Shown here one piece after another: positions 43,672-52,325 of a stretch of 64,000 bases of DNA (its first letter is position 1; every line of letters starts with the position of its first letter). The DNA comes from Hydrogenispora ethanolica (GTDB lineage: Bacteria > Bacillota > UBA4882 > UBA8346): NCBI RefSeq assembly GCF_004340685.1, contig NZ_SLUN01000019.1, forward strand, positions 48,856 through 112,855, written 5' to 3'. The notes below the pieces were generated by a model, which saw only the letters and a program-made list of their open reading frames with translations, was not told where the DNA came from and made no database searches. Both the position numbers and the translations under genes were made by a program.

Positions 43672-45231
43672 ATGTCCATTCAGGAAGCAGCAAACCGTTC
43701 GGAAGTTGATCAGCCAATGGCGGCGTTGATTCATAATGCCGGCGCCATTCGCGCGGTAACGGAAGCGGTTGCGGGCACTTTAGGTCCAAAAGGACTGGAT
43801 TGCATGCTCGTCGATGAATGCGGCGATGCTCTGGTTACCAACGATGGCGTCACGATTCTAAAAACGATGGACATTACCCATCCGGCCGCCCGGATATTAA
43901 TCAATGCTGCCCAGTATCAAGAGGAAGAAGTCGGCGATGGCACCACCACCACCGCCGTGATGATCGGCGCTTTGGTCAACGAAGGGGTAAATCAAGTACT
44001 GAGAGGCGTGCCGGTCATTAAAGTAATCGAGGGTATCGACTCCGGAATTTCGCGAGCGCTCAATTGGTTGGGTCAAATGGCTCAACCGGTCGATGATATC
44101 AATCATCCCGTGTTAGAAAGGGTTGCGTCGATAGCGGGCCGGGGTCATCGGGAACTGGCCCGTTTGATTGTTCAGGCTGCGCGTTTGGTGGGCGGGGAAA
44201 AGCTGCGGGAACCCGGCTTTAAGCTGGCCGATCAGATTCTGGCGTTGGAAGGTTCCGAAAGTTCATTGATTCAGGGCACCATCATTACGCGGGAACCAAT
44301 CAACCGCCAGATGCCTCGTCAGGTCGCGGATACAAGGATTGTCATTCTCGACGACGCCTTGGAACCCCAGAAAGTGGCAGCCGAGGCGTTGGGCAGCAAG
44401 GCCGGTTTTGAGCAACAACTACATAATGAACAGCTTCTCCGGGAAAACCTTCAGAAACTAGCGCAGATTGGCGTTCAAGCTATTTTTACTGATCGGGCTA
44501 TTTCCGATGGGGCGGAAGATCTGTTGACTGACTTAGGGATCATTGGCGTGGCGCGAGTCGCGATGCATGAATGGCGCCGCTTGGCGGAGTTGACCGGCGC
44601 CCGCCCACTGAAGCGGACCAGCCTCGCAAAGCCTGCCTTGGAACTCCTCAAACTGACCGGGCAAGCGGCTGAAATACGGGTGAATGAGCGTTTTAAACAG
44701 ATTCAGGTTTTGGGAAAACCGGAACAAAAGTATGTCACGGTTCTGGTGGGCGCGTTCACCAAAGAAGTCGTGGGAGAGCGCGAACGAATCGCCAAAGATA
44801 CCGCGGCAGCGGTGCAAGCCGCCTGGAATGGCGGGATTGTCCCCGGCGGTGGCAGCGCTGAATTGGCGGTTGCCCGGTTGCTGGAGCAAGAACCGCTCCG
44901 GGGAATGGCCGGTTACGGATTTCAATGTGTCATTGAATCCCTGAAAAAACCGCTGGCGCAGATCTGCGTCAATGCCGGATTTAACGCGTTGGAAAAGGTC
45001 TCCGAAGTCATCGCTGCGCAACTCGAACAGCATTCTAATTCCATCGGGATCGACTGCGAGGACGGGACTGTCATCGACCTGGCCGCCGCCGGGGTTTATG
45101 ACCCCTTTTTAGTAAAATATCACGCGCTAAAATCAGCGGGAGAAGTGGCTGAAGCGATTTTACGAATCCAAACGATCATAAAAATGAAAGAAGAGCGGGA
45201 ACCGCTCCTTGAGAAAACCTGGGATAATTGA
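43672..45231 (+). CDS. Group III (archaeal-like, thermosome-related) bacterial chaperonin
   Basis: ATP-dependent protein-folding chamber subunit with group II rather than GroEL features. The ATP site shows LGPKGLDCMLVDECGDALVT, NDGVTILKTMD and EEEVGDGTTTTAVMIGALVN, which follow the thermosome pattern (GroEL has GDGTTTATVLA and AAGMNPMDLKRG). The C-terminal ATP domain is GGIVPGGGSAELAVARLLE and EDGTVIDLAAAGVYDPFLVK. Members of this group in Carboxydothermus and relatives are also encoded inside the dnaK operon. AAGGAGG precedes the ATG. It is a 519-residue protein controlled by CIRCE. GroES is not needed in this class because a helical protrusion closes the chamber. Confidence 0.93.
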   Translation: MSIQEAANRSEVDQPMAALIHNAGAIRAVTEAVAGTLGPKGLDCMLVDECGDALVTNDGVTILKTMDITHPAARILINAAQYQEEEVGDGTTTTAVMIGALVNEGVNQVLRGVPVIKVIEGIDSGISRALNWLGQMAQPVDDINHPVLERVASIAGRGHRELARLIVQAARLVGGEKLREPGFKLADQILALEGSESSLIQGTIITREPINRQMPRQVADTRIVILDDALEPQKVAAEALGSKAGFEQQLHNEQLLRENLQKLAQIGVQAIFTDRAISDGAEDLLTDLGIIGVARVAMHEWRRLAELTGARPLKRTSLAKPALELLKLTGQAAEIRVNERFKQIQVLGKPEQKYVTVLVGAFTKEVVGERERIAKDTAAAVQAAWNGGIVPGGGSAELAVARLLEQEPLRGMAGYGFQCVIESLKKPLAQICVNAGFNALEKVSEVIAAQLEQHSNSIGIDCEDGTVIDLAAAGVYDPFLVKYHALKSAGEVAEAILRIQTIIKMKEEREPLLEKTWDN

Positions 45232-45288
45232 TAGTATTTTTTAAGAAATTAGCCACGGTCAGTCTATTTTGACATTTGGAGGCAATCA

Positions 45289-45879
45289 ATGGTGAAAAAG
45301 GAACAAAATATCGCGGAAAACGTTAGCCTAAATGAAACAGCAGGGTCTGAAGCAACGGCTGAAGAAAAAAAGACGGTTGAAAATAATGTTGTATCTCCGG
45401 AGGAGCGCCTCGCCCAACTGGAACAGGAACTCCAGAGCACCATCCAAGCAAAAGATGAATACTATAATCGTTTGTTAAGGAATCAAGCGGATTTCGATAA
45501 TTTTCGGCGCCGCACCCGCACGGAGATGGAACAACTCACGTTGAGTGCGGGCGAAGACTTGGTTAAGAAGATCTTGCCGGCTCTGGACAGTCTGGAACGT
45601 GCTGTACTGTGTTTTAACGAACAACAGGATAATTGCAGCTGGCGGGAGGGTGTGGAACTCACTCTCAAACAATTCCGGAATATCTTGATGACGGAAGGGT
45701 TGGAAGCAGTGGTCGCGCTGGAACAGGAGTTCGATCCGCAAGTTCATGAAGCCGTGATGCAAGAGGAGAGTTCGACGGTTTCAACGCCCACAGTTGTGCA
45801 GGAGCTGCAGCGGGGCTATAAATTTCGCGGCAAGCTGCTACGCCCGGCGCTGGTGAAAGTGGCCGTACCTGCCAAATAA
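45289..45879 (+). CDS. grpE: Nucleotide exchange factor GrpE
   Basis: Co-chaperone that releases ADP from DnaK. An acidic, Lys-rich N-terminal region precedes a coiled coil ([40 protein letters not shown]) and the beta-wing with [20 protein letters not shown] and ending [20 protein letters not shown]. Length 196. GGAGG lies 7 nt before the ATG. It follows the chaperonin by 57 bp and precedes dnaK by 80 bp. Confidence 0.97.
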   Translation: MVKKEQNIAENVSLNETAGSEATAEEKKTVENNVVSPEERLAQLEQELQSTIQAKDEYYNRLLRNQADFDNFRRRTRTEMEQLTLSAGEDLVKKILPALDSLERAVLCFNEQQDNCSWREGVELTLKQFRNILMTEGLEAVVALEQEFDPQVHEAVMQEESSTVSTPTVVQELQRGYKFRGKLLRPALVKVAVPAK

Positions 45880-45959
45880 GCAGAAAGCCGAGCAATGAAT
45901 GTCGTTACCAACAGATTAAACAAATTATTTTAAAAGTATTTGAACAGGGGGTTCTTACA

Positions 45960-47810
45960 ATGGCTAAAGTTATTGGAATTGATTTAGGTACAACCAACTC
46001 TTGTATGGCCGTGATGGAAGGCGGCGAAGCGGTAGTTATCGCCAATGCCGAAGGCGGTCGTACGACGCCGTCCGTCGTCGGGTTTTCAAAAACCGGCGAG
46101 CGAATGGTGGGACAGGTGGCCAAACGCCAAGCGGTTGCCAATCCCGACCGGACCGTGGTCTCCATCAAACGGCGCATGGGCACAGATTACAAAGTGAGCA
46201 TTGATGATAAACAGTATACGCCCCAGGAGATCTCGGCGATGGTTCTGCAAAAATTGAAAACCGACGCCGAAGCGTATCTCGGTGAAAAGATTGACAAGGC
46301 AGTTATCACTGTTCCGGCCTATTTCTCCGACTCACAGCGCCAGGCTACCAAAGATGCCGGCCGGATCGCCGGGCTTGAAGTCCTGCGGATTATCAATGAA
46401 CCGACCGCGGCCGCATTGGCTTATGGTTTGGATAAGGGCGAGGACCACACCATCCTGGTTTATGACTTAGGCGGCGGAACCTTTGACGTATCCATCCTTG
46501 AATTGGGGGATGGCGTATTTGAAGTCAAGGCCACCAGCGGTAATAACCGATTGGGCGGCGATGATTTCGACGAGCGGATCGTCAATTGGATGGCTGAGAA
46601 CTTTAAGCGTGATCAAGGCGTCGATCTTCGTAATGACCGCATGGCGATGCAGCGTTTGAAGGAAGCAGCCGAGAAAGCCAAGATCGAATTGTCGGGTCTG
46701 GCTTCCACCAATATCAACCTGCCGTTTATTACGGCCGTCAATGGCGAGCCGCGCCATTTGGATATGACCTTGACTCGGGCGAAGTTTGAAGAGTTGTGCG
46801 CCGATTTGATCGACGCCACCGTCGGGCCGACCAAACGGGCTTTGGCTGATGCCGGTCTGGAACCGAAAGACATCGATAAAGTGATTCTGGTGGGCGGTTC
46901 GACCCGGATTCCGGCTGTCCAAGAACTAGTCAAGAAGATCATCGGCAAGGAGCCCTATAAGGGAGTCAACCCGGATGAGGTCGTAGCGATTGGTGCCGCG
47001 ATCCAGGGCGGTGTGCTGACCGGTGAAGTGAAAGATATCGTTTTGTTGGATGTAACTCCGCTTTCATTGGGGTTGGAGACTTTGGGCGGCGTGTTTACGC
47101 GGATTATCGACCGGAACACCACAATTCCGACGTCAAAGAGTCAGATTTTCTCCACAGCCGCCGACAACCAGACTGCGGTGGATATCCATGTTTTACAGGG
47201 TGAACGCCCCATGGCGGCAGACAACATCACCCTCGGCCAGTTCCGCTTGGATGGCATTCCAGCTGCGCCGCGCGGCGTGCCCCAGATCGAAGTGACTTTT
47301 GATATCGACGCCAATGGCATCGTTCATGTCTCGGCCAAGGATAAAGGAACCGGCAAGGAACAGAAGATTACCATTACCTCTTCGAGCGGATTGAAGGAAG
47401 ACCAGATTCAGCGGATGATGAAGGACGCAGAGGCCCACGCCGACGAGGATAAACGCCGCCGCGAAGAAGTTGAGGCCATCAATGAGGCTGACAGCCTCAT
47501 CTATTCCACTGAAAAAACGCTCAAGGACATTGGCGACAAGGCGGATAAAGCCCAGGTTGAAAAGGTCAACCAGTTAAAAGATGATCTCCAAAAAGAGGTT
47601 GCCGCCAAAAACCTTACGGCAATCAAAGAAAAGCAGGAAGCTCTCCAAAAGGCATTGCACGAACTTTCCGCCACTATCTATAGCCAGAATCAAGGGCAAG
47701 CCGGTGGTGGACCCGGTGCCCAAGGCCAGGCGCAGGATCAGCCCAATTATGGCCCGCAAGCGGAAGGTCCGACAGTCGATGCCGATTACAAAGTGCAAGA
47801 TGACAAATAA
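45960..47810 (+). CDS. dnaK: Chaperone protein DnaK (Hsp70)
   Basis: ATP-driven chaperone of the cytoplasm. The nucleotide-binding domain starts [20 protein letters not shown] and holds [19 protein letters not shown] and [14 protein letters not shown]; the linker is [14 protein letters not shown], followed by the substrate-binding domain with [20 protein letters not shown] and a helical lid. The Gly/Gln-rich C-terminal tail ends [10 protein letters not shown]. Like other Gram-positive DnaKs it lacks the 24-residue insertion in the ATPase domain. Length 616. GGGGG precedes the ATG. A long inverted repeat separates it from dnaJ. Confidence 0.98.
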   Translation: MAKVIGIDLGTTNSCMAVMEGGEAVVIANAEGGRTTPSVVGFSKTGERMVGQVAKRQAVANPDRTVVSIKRRMGTDYKVSIDDKQYTPQEISAMVLQKLKTDAEAYLGEKIDKAVITVPAYFSDSQRQATKDAGRIAGLEVLRIINEPTAAALAYGLDKGEDHTILVYDLGGGTFDVSILELGDGVFEVKATSGNNRLGGDDFDERIVNWMAENFKRDQGVDLRNDRMAMQRLKEAAEKAKIELSGLASTNINLPFITAVNGEPRHLDMTLTRAKFEELCADLIDATVGPTKRALADAGLEPKDIDKVILVGGSTRIPAVQELVKKIIGKEPYKGVNPDEVVAIGAAIQGGVLTGEVKDIVLLDVTPLSLGLETLGGVFTRIIDRNTTIPTSKSQIFSTAADNQTAVDIHVLQGERPMAADNITLGQFRLDGIPAAPRGVPQIEVTFDIDANGIVHVSAKDKGTGKEQKITITSSSGLKEDQIQRMMKDAEAHADEDKRRREEVEAINEADSLIYSTEKTLKDIGDKADKAQVEKVNQLKDDLQKEVAAKNLTAIKEKQEALQKALHELSATIYSQNQGQAGGGPGAQGQAQDQPNYGPQAEGPTVDADYKVQDDK

Positions 47811-47852
47811 CCGGGAAGCCCAATAGGGTTTCCAATCATAGAAATACCAGCG

Positions 47853-47904
47853 ACAATTGACAATTGATGGCCGTATTTCCAGGCTTGATTCGATTGTCAA
47901 TTGT
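47853..47904. other. Long stem-loop in the dnaK-dnaJ gap
   Basis: Perfect 12-bp inverted repeat ACAATTGACAAT / ATTGTCAATTGT with a 28-nt loop, 42 nt after dnaK. No T run follows, so RNA processing or mRNA stabilisation, or a protein-binding palindrome, is more likely than termination. Confidence 0.6.
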
Positions 47905-47967
47905 TCGTTGTAATTAATTAGTAATATCTTTGTACCCGGATTAATGATAAACTAATTTGGATATGAA

Positions 47968-47990
47968 TCCATCTTTAACGATGGGTTTTT
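47968..47990 (+). terminator. Weak terminator-like hairpin upstream of dnaJ
   Basis: Stem CCATC / GATGG with a 6-nt loop and GTTTTT, 35 nt before dnaJ. The stem is short; partial attenuation between dnaK and dnaJ is plausible. Confidence 0.4.
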
Positions 47991-48024
47991 GGGACACGGG
48001 AATTAAAATGTAAAGGAAATTGCG

Positions 48025-49167
48025 ATGGCAAAGCGAGATTATTATGAAGTTCTCGGGGTAGCCAAAACCGCCAGCGACGAAGAGCTGAAAAAGGCTTACC
48101 GGAAACTGGCTCGTCAATACCACCCCGACGTTAATAAGGAAAACCCACAGGAAGCCGAGGCCAAATTCAAAGAGATCAATGAGGCTTACAGCATCTTGAG
48201 TGATCCGCAAAAACGCGCCGCTTACGATCAATATGGTCATGCGGGAACCGATCCGAACTTCGGCGCCGGAATGGGTGGCGATTTCTCGGATTTCGGTTTT
48301 GAAGGCTTTGGCGATATCTTTGATATGTTCTTTGGCGGCGGGGGCGGCGGCGGCCGGGGTTCACAACGCCGGACCGGTCCTCAACGCGGCAATGATCTTC
48401 GCTATGACATGGAGATTACTTTTGAGGAGGCGGCCTTCGGGAAGGAAGCTACCATTGAGATCCCCCGGACTGAAGTTTGCCCCACTTGTAGCGGCAACGG
48501 CGCCAAGCCGGGCACGCCGATCAAAACCTGTCCCCATTGCGGTGGATCAGGCCAGGTTCAAGTCACTCAGAATACGGCTTTCGGCCGGTTTGTGAATGTC
48601 CGCACCTGTGAACATTGTCACGGCGCGGGCAAGACGATTCAAACCCCATGCGACGAATGTAACGGTAGCGGCCGGGTCCGCCGCAACCGCAAGATCGAGA
48701 TTAAGGTTCCGGCCGGCGTCGAGAGCGGCTCGCGGCTGCGGGTATCCGGCGAGGGAGAGGCCGGCTTGCGGGGCGGGTCGCCGGGTGATTTGTATGTCTA
48801 CATTTATGTAAAAGCCCACTCCCGCTTTGAACGCCAGGGCGACGATGTGATCAGCGAGATTTCGTTGAGCATGACCCAGGCTGCTTTGGGAACGACCATT
48901 CTTGTGGATACTCTGGATGGCAAGGTGGAATTGAAGATCCCCGAGGGGACGCAGCATGGCACGCAGTTCCGCATGCGCGGCCATGGGATAACCCATTTGC
49001 GCGGTCATGGTCGGGGCGATCATTTCGTCCGGATCAAATTGGCGGTTCCGACAAAGCTCAATTCCGAACAACGGGAGCTCTTAAAGAAACTGGCTGTCTC
49101 TTTCGGCGAAAAACCGGCCGCCGAGGAAAAGGGTTTTATGGATAAAGTCAAAGAGGCTTTTAAATGA
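48025..49167 (+). CDS. dnaJ: Chaperone protein DnaJ (Hsp40)
   Basis: Type I J-protein that stimulates DnaK. The J domain holds [11 protein letters not shown] with the HPD motif; a Gly/Phe-rich linker ([18 protein letters not shown]) follows, then four zinc-finger repeats [24 protein letters not shown] and CDECNGSG, and the C-terminal peptide-binding domains ([29 protein letters not shown] [16 protein letters not shown]). Length 380. AAAGGA lies 7 nt before the ATG. It ends with a strong hairpin. Confidence 0.97.
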   Translation: MAKRDYYEVLGVAKTASDEELKKAYRKLARQYHPDVNKENPQEAEAKFKEINEAYSILSDPQKRAAYDQYGHAGTDPNFGAGMGGDFSDFGFEGFGDIFDMFFGGGGGGGRGSQRRTGPQRGNDLRYDMEITFEEAAFGKEATIEIPRTEVCPTCSGNGAKPGTPIKTCPHCGGSGQVQVTQNTAFGRFVNVRTCEHCHGAGKTIQTPCDECNGSGRVRRNRKIEIKVPAGVESGSRLRVSGEGEAGLRGGSPGDLYVYIYVKAHSRFERQGDDVISEISLSMTQAALGTTILVDTLDGKVELKIPEGTQHGTQFRMRGHGITHLRGHGRGDHFVRIKLAVPTKLNSEQRELLKKLAVSFGEKPAAEEKGFMDKVKEAFK

Positions 49168-49169
49168 CA

Positions 49170-49201
49170 AATACTCCAGAAGGCCAGCCTTCTGGAGTAT
49201 T
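49170..49201 (+). terminator. Strong hairpin after dnaJ
   Basis: Perfect 14-bp stem AATACTCCAGAAGG / CCTTCTGGAGTATT with a 4-nt loop, starting 3 nt after the dnaJ stop. The trailing sequence is CATTTGTT, so termination may be incomplete and allow expression of prmA. Confidence 0.65.
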
Positions 49202-49251
49202 CATTTGTTCCTCAAACGAAGTGAAGCGATGGATAGACAGAAGGAGAGCCG

Positions 49252-50193
49252 ATGGCGGATACATACTGGTGTGAAGTGAAATTGGCGGCGGTCCCGGAGA
49301 CGGAAGCCGAGTTAATTGCCGATTTTTTTCAAGAAGAGGGAGCCGGGGGCGTTGTCTATGATGATCCGGCCATTCTCGACCAAGTGACTTTAACGGATGA
49401 CGAATATTTGGGCGAGGAGTTTCCCGGGAAATTGCCCGGAACGTTTGGCATGCGGGCTTACTTCCCCGTGGATGACCGGCTGGGCGAGCGGCTGCAGCGG
49501 TTGGCGGGGAAACTTGAGCCGTTGCTGGGAACCCATCCCGAGTTCGAATTGCGGCAGATCCGCGAGGAAGATTGGGCCGAGGCTTGGAAAAGCTATTTTA
49601 AGCCGGAGCATATCGGCCAGATTGTGATCAAGCCGAGTTGGGAGAATTATAGCGTGCAGCAGGGTGAGTTGGTGGTGGAGCTGGACCCGGGCATGGCCTT
49701 CGGGACTGGGACCCATCCCACGACCCGGCTTTGTCTGTTGTTATTACAGGAACTGGTGAAATTTCCGCTACAGGTGCTGGATGTCGGAACCGGCTCAGGA
49801 ATTCTGGCGGTCAGCGCCGCCAAATTGGGAGCCGCGGCGGTGGTAGCCTCGGATATCGATCCGCTGGCGGTGCGAATCGCCGCCGAGAACGCGGAACGCA
49901 ACGGGGTTGCCGGCCGGATCGCCTGCCGGGAAGGAAACTTGTTGGAACTCGGTCTCACCAAGCAGTTTGATCTGGTGGTTGCCAATATTATTGCCAACGC
50001 CATTTTGGCGATCATTCCCGACGTGCCGGGAGTGCTGGCCCCCGGCGGCCGGTTTTTGGCCTCGGGGATTATCGAGGAACGTTATCCCGAGGTCCAGGCG
50101 GCCCTCGGCGAACGGGGCTTTGTCATCGAAAAGAGTCTGCATGAGGACGGCTGGGTAGCGGTAATTGCCGTAATGAGAGAATTGGAAGCCTAG
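49252..50193 (+). CDS. prmA: Ribosomal protein L11 methyltransferase PrmA
   Basis: SAM-dependent methyltransferase that trimethylates ribosomal protein L11. An N-terminal substrate-recognition domain (EVKLAAVPETEAELIADFFQ, DEYLGEEFPGKL) is joined to a Rossmann domain with LDPGMAFGTGTHPTTRLCLL, VLDVGTGSGILAVSAAKLGA (SAM motif I), ASDIDPLAVRIAAENAERNG and the NPPF-equivalent VVANIIANAILAIIPDV. Length 313. AAGGAG precedes the ATG. Its last codons GAAGCC and stop TAG coincide with the edge of a dispersed palindromic element, which may have replaced the original 3' end. Confidence 0.96.
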   Translation: MADTYWCEVKLAAVPETEAELIADFFQEEGAGGVVYDDPAILDQVTLTDDEYLGEEFPGKLPGTFGMRAYFPVDDRLGERLQRLAGKLEPLLGTHPEFELRQIREEDWAEAWKSYFKPEHIGQIVIKPSWENYSVQQGELVVELDPGMAFGTGTHPTTRLCLLLLQELVKFPLQVLDVGTGSGILAVSAAKLGAAAVVASDIDPLAVRIAAENAERNGVAGRIACREGNLLELGLTKQFDLVVANIIANAILAIIPDVPGVLAPGGRFLASGIIEERYPEVQAALGERGFVIEKSLHEDGWVAVIAVMRELEA

Positions 50194-50442
50194 GATAAAG
50201 TCTTTCAAATCAGAAATCCTCTAACTAAAAGACTTTTAAAAGCGTTGTGATAAACCCTGTCCGAAGGCCAGGGTGAACACAAAAGCTCAGAAAAACAAGT
50301 GATAAAGTCGATTTTTAATCCTTTGAAAGAGTGATTTCCGAATTTGAGGACTTTATCACATGGCTTTCAATGCTTTATCGCTTGTTTTAAGCAAGCGCTG
50401 TGACCCTTCCGGCTTTTGGCCGGGTGAATCACAGCTCTTTTA
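50193..50442. repeat. Dispersed palindromic element, copy 3
   Basis: A degenerate gamma-like segment (GATAAAGTCTTTCAAATC...AAAAGACTTTT) is followed by hairpin alpha (GTGATAAACCCTGTCC / CCAGGGTGAACAC), module gamma (GTGATAAAGTCGA...GACTTTATCACATGG) and hairpin beta (GCTGTGACCCTTCCGG / CCGGGTGAATCACAGC). It fills the prmA-rsmE gap and ends 18 nt before the rsmE start. Alpha is identical over more than 40 bp to the copy at 34.5 kb. Confidence 0.88.
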
Positions 50443-50459
50443 CGAAGGAGACGGTTGCG

Positions 50460-51206
50460 ATGACCCGGTTCTTTATTCCGGCGGATCAGATCACCGGAGA
50501 ACAAGTAGTGCTAAAAGGCGCGGATGCGCATCATCTATCCAAGGTCCTCCGGAGTAAAGTCGGCGACGAATTGACCGTCCTGAACGGCAAGGGGGAAGAG
50601 TACCGGGCGGTGCTCACCGCTCTGCAACCGGAGACCGTCCGGGCCGAATTGATTGAGACCGTCGGCCGCCAGGCAGAAGCGGCCGTCCGGATTCATCTGG
50701 TTCAAGGCATGCCCAAAGGCGAGAAGTTGGAATGGATCCTCCAGAAAAACACCGAGCTGGGCGTGGCCGGTTTCCAACCGGTGATGACCGAGCGGAGCAC
50801 CGTGCGGCTGGATCCCCCGGCCCGGGCCAAAAAACTGGAACGTTGGAGCAAGATCATCCGCGAAGCCGCTGAACAATCGGGGCGTCAGCTCCTTCCCGAG
50901 CTCGAACCGATTCGTGAATGGCGGGAACTGCTCCGCCGTCCTTTCCGGCCGGGGCTGGTGTTGATCCCTTGGGAAGGAGAGCGGACGCGATCGTTGCGCC
51001 AGGCGCTCACCGAGCATCAAGGCGTTCCGGATGTTCTCACTGTTTTGATCGGTCCCGAAGGGGGATTCTCCCTGGCCGAAGTGGAGCAGGCGCAGGACCT
51101 CGGAGCGGTACCGGTCACGCTGGGCCCTAGAATCCTAAGGACCGAGACCGCCGGTCTGGCGGTGGCTGCGGCCATCCTGTATCATTATGGCGAAATGGGC
51201 GGCTGA
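50460..51206 (+). CDS. rsmE: 16S rRNA (uracil1498-N3)-methyltransferase RsmE
   Basis: SPOUT-class methyltransferase with a deep trefoil knot. The N-terminal PUA-like domain holds GADAHHLSKVLRSKVGDELT; the knot region holds GMPKGEKLEWILQKNTELGV, SERWSKI-like KKLERWSKIIREAAEQSGRQ, LIGPEGGFSLAEVEQA (SAM-binding loop) and TLGPRILRTETAGLAVAAAI. The ATG at 50460 has GAAGGAGA 8 nt upstream; upstream codons lie in the repeat element. Length 248-249. It is adjacent to prmA as in most Bacillota. Confidence 0.96.
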   Translation: MTRFFIPADQITGEQVVLKGADAHHLSKVLRSKVGDELTVLNGKGEEYRAVLTALQPETVRAELIETVGRQAEAAVRIHLVQGMPKGEKLEWILQKNTELGVAGFQPVMTERSTVRLDPPARAKKLERWSKIIREAAEQSGRQLLPELEPIREWRELLRRPFRPGLVLIPWEGERTRSLRQALTEHQGVPDVLTVLIGPEGGFSLAEVEQAQDLGAVPVTLGPRILRTETAGLAVAAAILYHYGEMGG

Positions 51207-51224
51207 TTCACAAGGATATTTCCA

Positions 51225-52169
51225 TCAGCGCGAGACGTTCTCATCGGGGTCCGGCTGCGTCTTGCGGAGCCATTTGACCCTGCCGCGCAACGGGTCATAG
51301 AGCAAAGGCCCCAGCGGTTGGCCATGAAAGGCCTCGACGGTATAGATGACGATGGGCGAGTTGACCACGGCGGTATGAATGATCGCCACCCGGATGACCG
51401 GCCGGAATTTCCGGTAGCTCTCGGCCACCCGGCGGTAAAACCCGGGATCCTCAGCCGAGGCTTTTTGTTCCTCCTGATAATATGCCTCCAGGTATTTAAC
51501 CTCTTCTTCCCACCGCAGCTGGGCGGCGTCGACCCATTTCCGGTCATGCTTCTCCAAGAGCCATTTGAGATGATTGAGCAAGGCCGCGAATCCTTCCCGG
51601 TAGGGAATCTTCCTTTTTTCCAGGTTCTTTTTGGGCGGATTGGGCGTGATTTTGCGCTTTCGCAACTCCGCCAGAAGGTTCGAAGTGATCTCGCCGGTGG
51701 TCAGATTGATCCCCAAAGAATAGAGTTCGTCGAACCTTTCATCCGTCTCGAAACTGACCTTGAAATTGACCAGCAGATGGGGGTGGTAGATCAGAAAGGG
51801 CTGCTCGAAAAAGAAGGCCGGTTTCTCTTCCAATAGCGCCGTGATCTCCCGCTGGGTGCGGCGGGGATCCAGGTCGTAGGCGCAGGTGCCGCGGCAGATC
51901 AGGCCGCGCTGGCGGATGCCGTCGACAAACCATTGCAGTCGGAAACTGCCTTGATTAACCAGCTCGGAGCCGGGGTATTTGGCGAGCAGGTTCGGCTCGC
52001 AAACCATCTGCAGGTTGATGGTTTCGATCCGGGCCGGCCGGAAGAAAGTACGGGGGATCTCGGCTTGGCACTGGGCCATGATCAACTCGTTATCAATGAC
52101 GTGATGTGGCGCGCCCGAGATCTTGAGCGTATCTACGACAAAGTTGAATACATTCTGGCTATCGGCCAT
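51225..52169 (-). CDS. YqhG-like protein, unknown function
   Basis: A 314-residue soluble protein. I recognise no catalytic motif. It lies just downstream of an SNF2-type helicase gene on the same strand, the arrangement of yqhG and yqhH in Bacillus, and its features (a beta-rich N-terminal part with INLQMVCEPNLLAKYPGSEL, then DERFDELYSLGINLTTGEIT) are compatible with YqhG. A Lys/Glu-rich helical segment (RKRKITPNPPKKNLEKRKIP) joins it to a C-terminal domain. GAGGTC lies about 5 nt before the ATG. A role together with the helicase is inferred from linkage only. It converges on rsmE. Confidence 0.65.
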   Translation of the reverse strand: MADSQNVFNFVVDTLKISGAPHHVIDNELIMAQCQAEIPRTFFRPARIETINLQMVCEPNLLAKYPGSELVNQGSFRLQWFVDGIRQRGLICRGTCAYDLDPRRTQREITALLEEKPAFFFEQPFLIYHPHLLVNFKVSFETDERFDELYSLGINLTTGEITSNLLAELRKRKITPNPPKKNLEKRKIPYREGFAALLNHLKWLLEKHDRKWVDAAQLRWEEEVKYLEAYYQEEQKASAEDPGFYRRVAESYRKFRPVIRVAIIHTAVVNSPIVIYTVEAFHGQPLGPLLYDPLRGRVKWLRKTQPDPDENVSR

Positions 52170-52325
52170 AAGGACCTCTTCTCAAATTCAGATTTTTCCG
52201 CGACAATCGTAAACCAAGCCCTTGGCTATAGAAGTTGAGTTAAATTTTTAGATAAGCATCATGCCCCTAATGCCGGCCATGATGGAAACATGAGGGAAAT
52301 TTATTTCATCCTCTATGTCAAAGGG

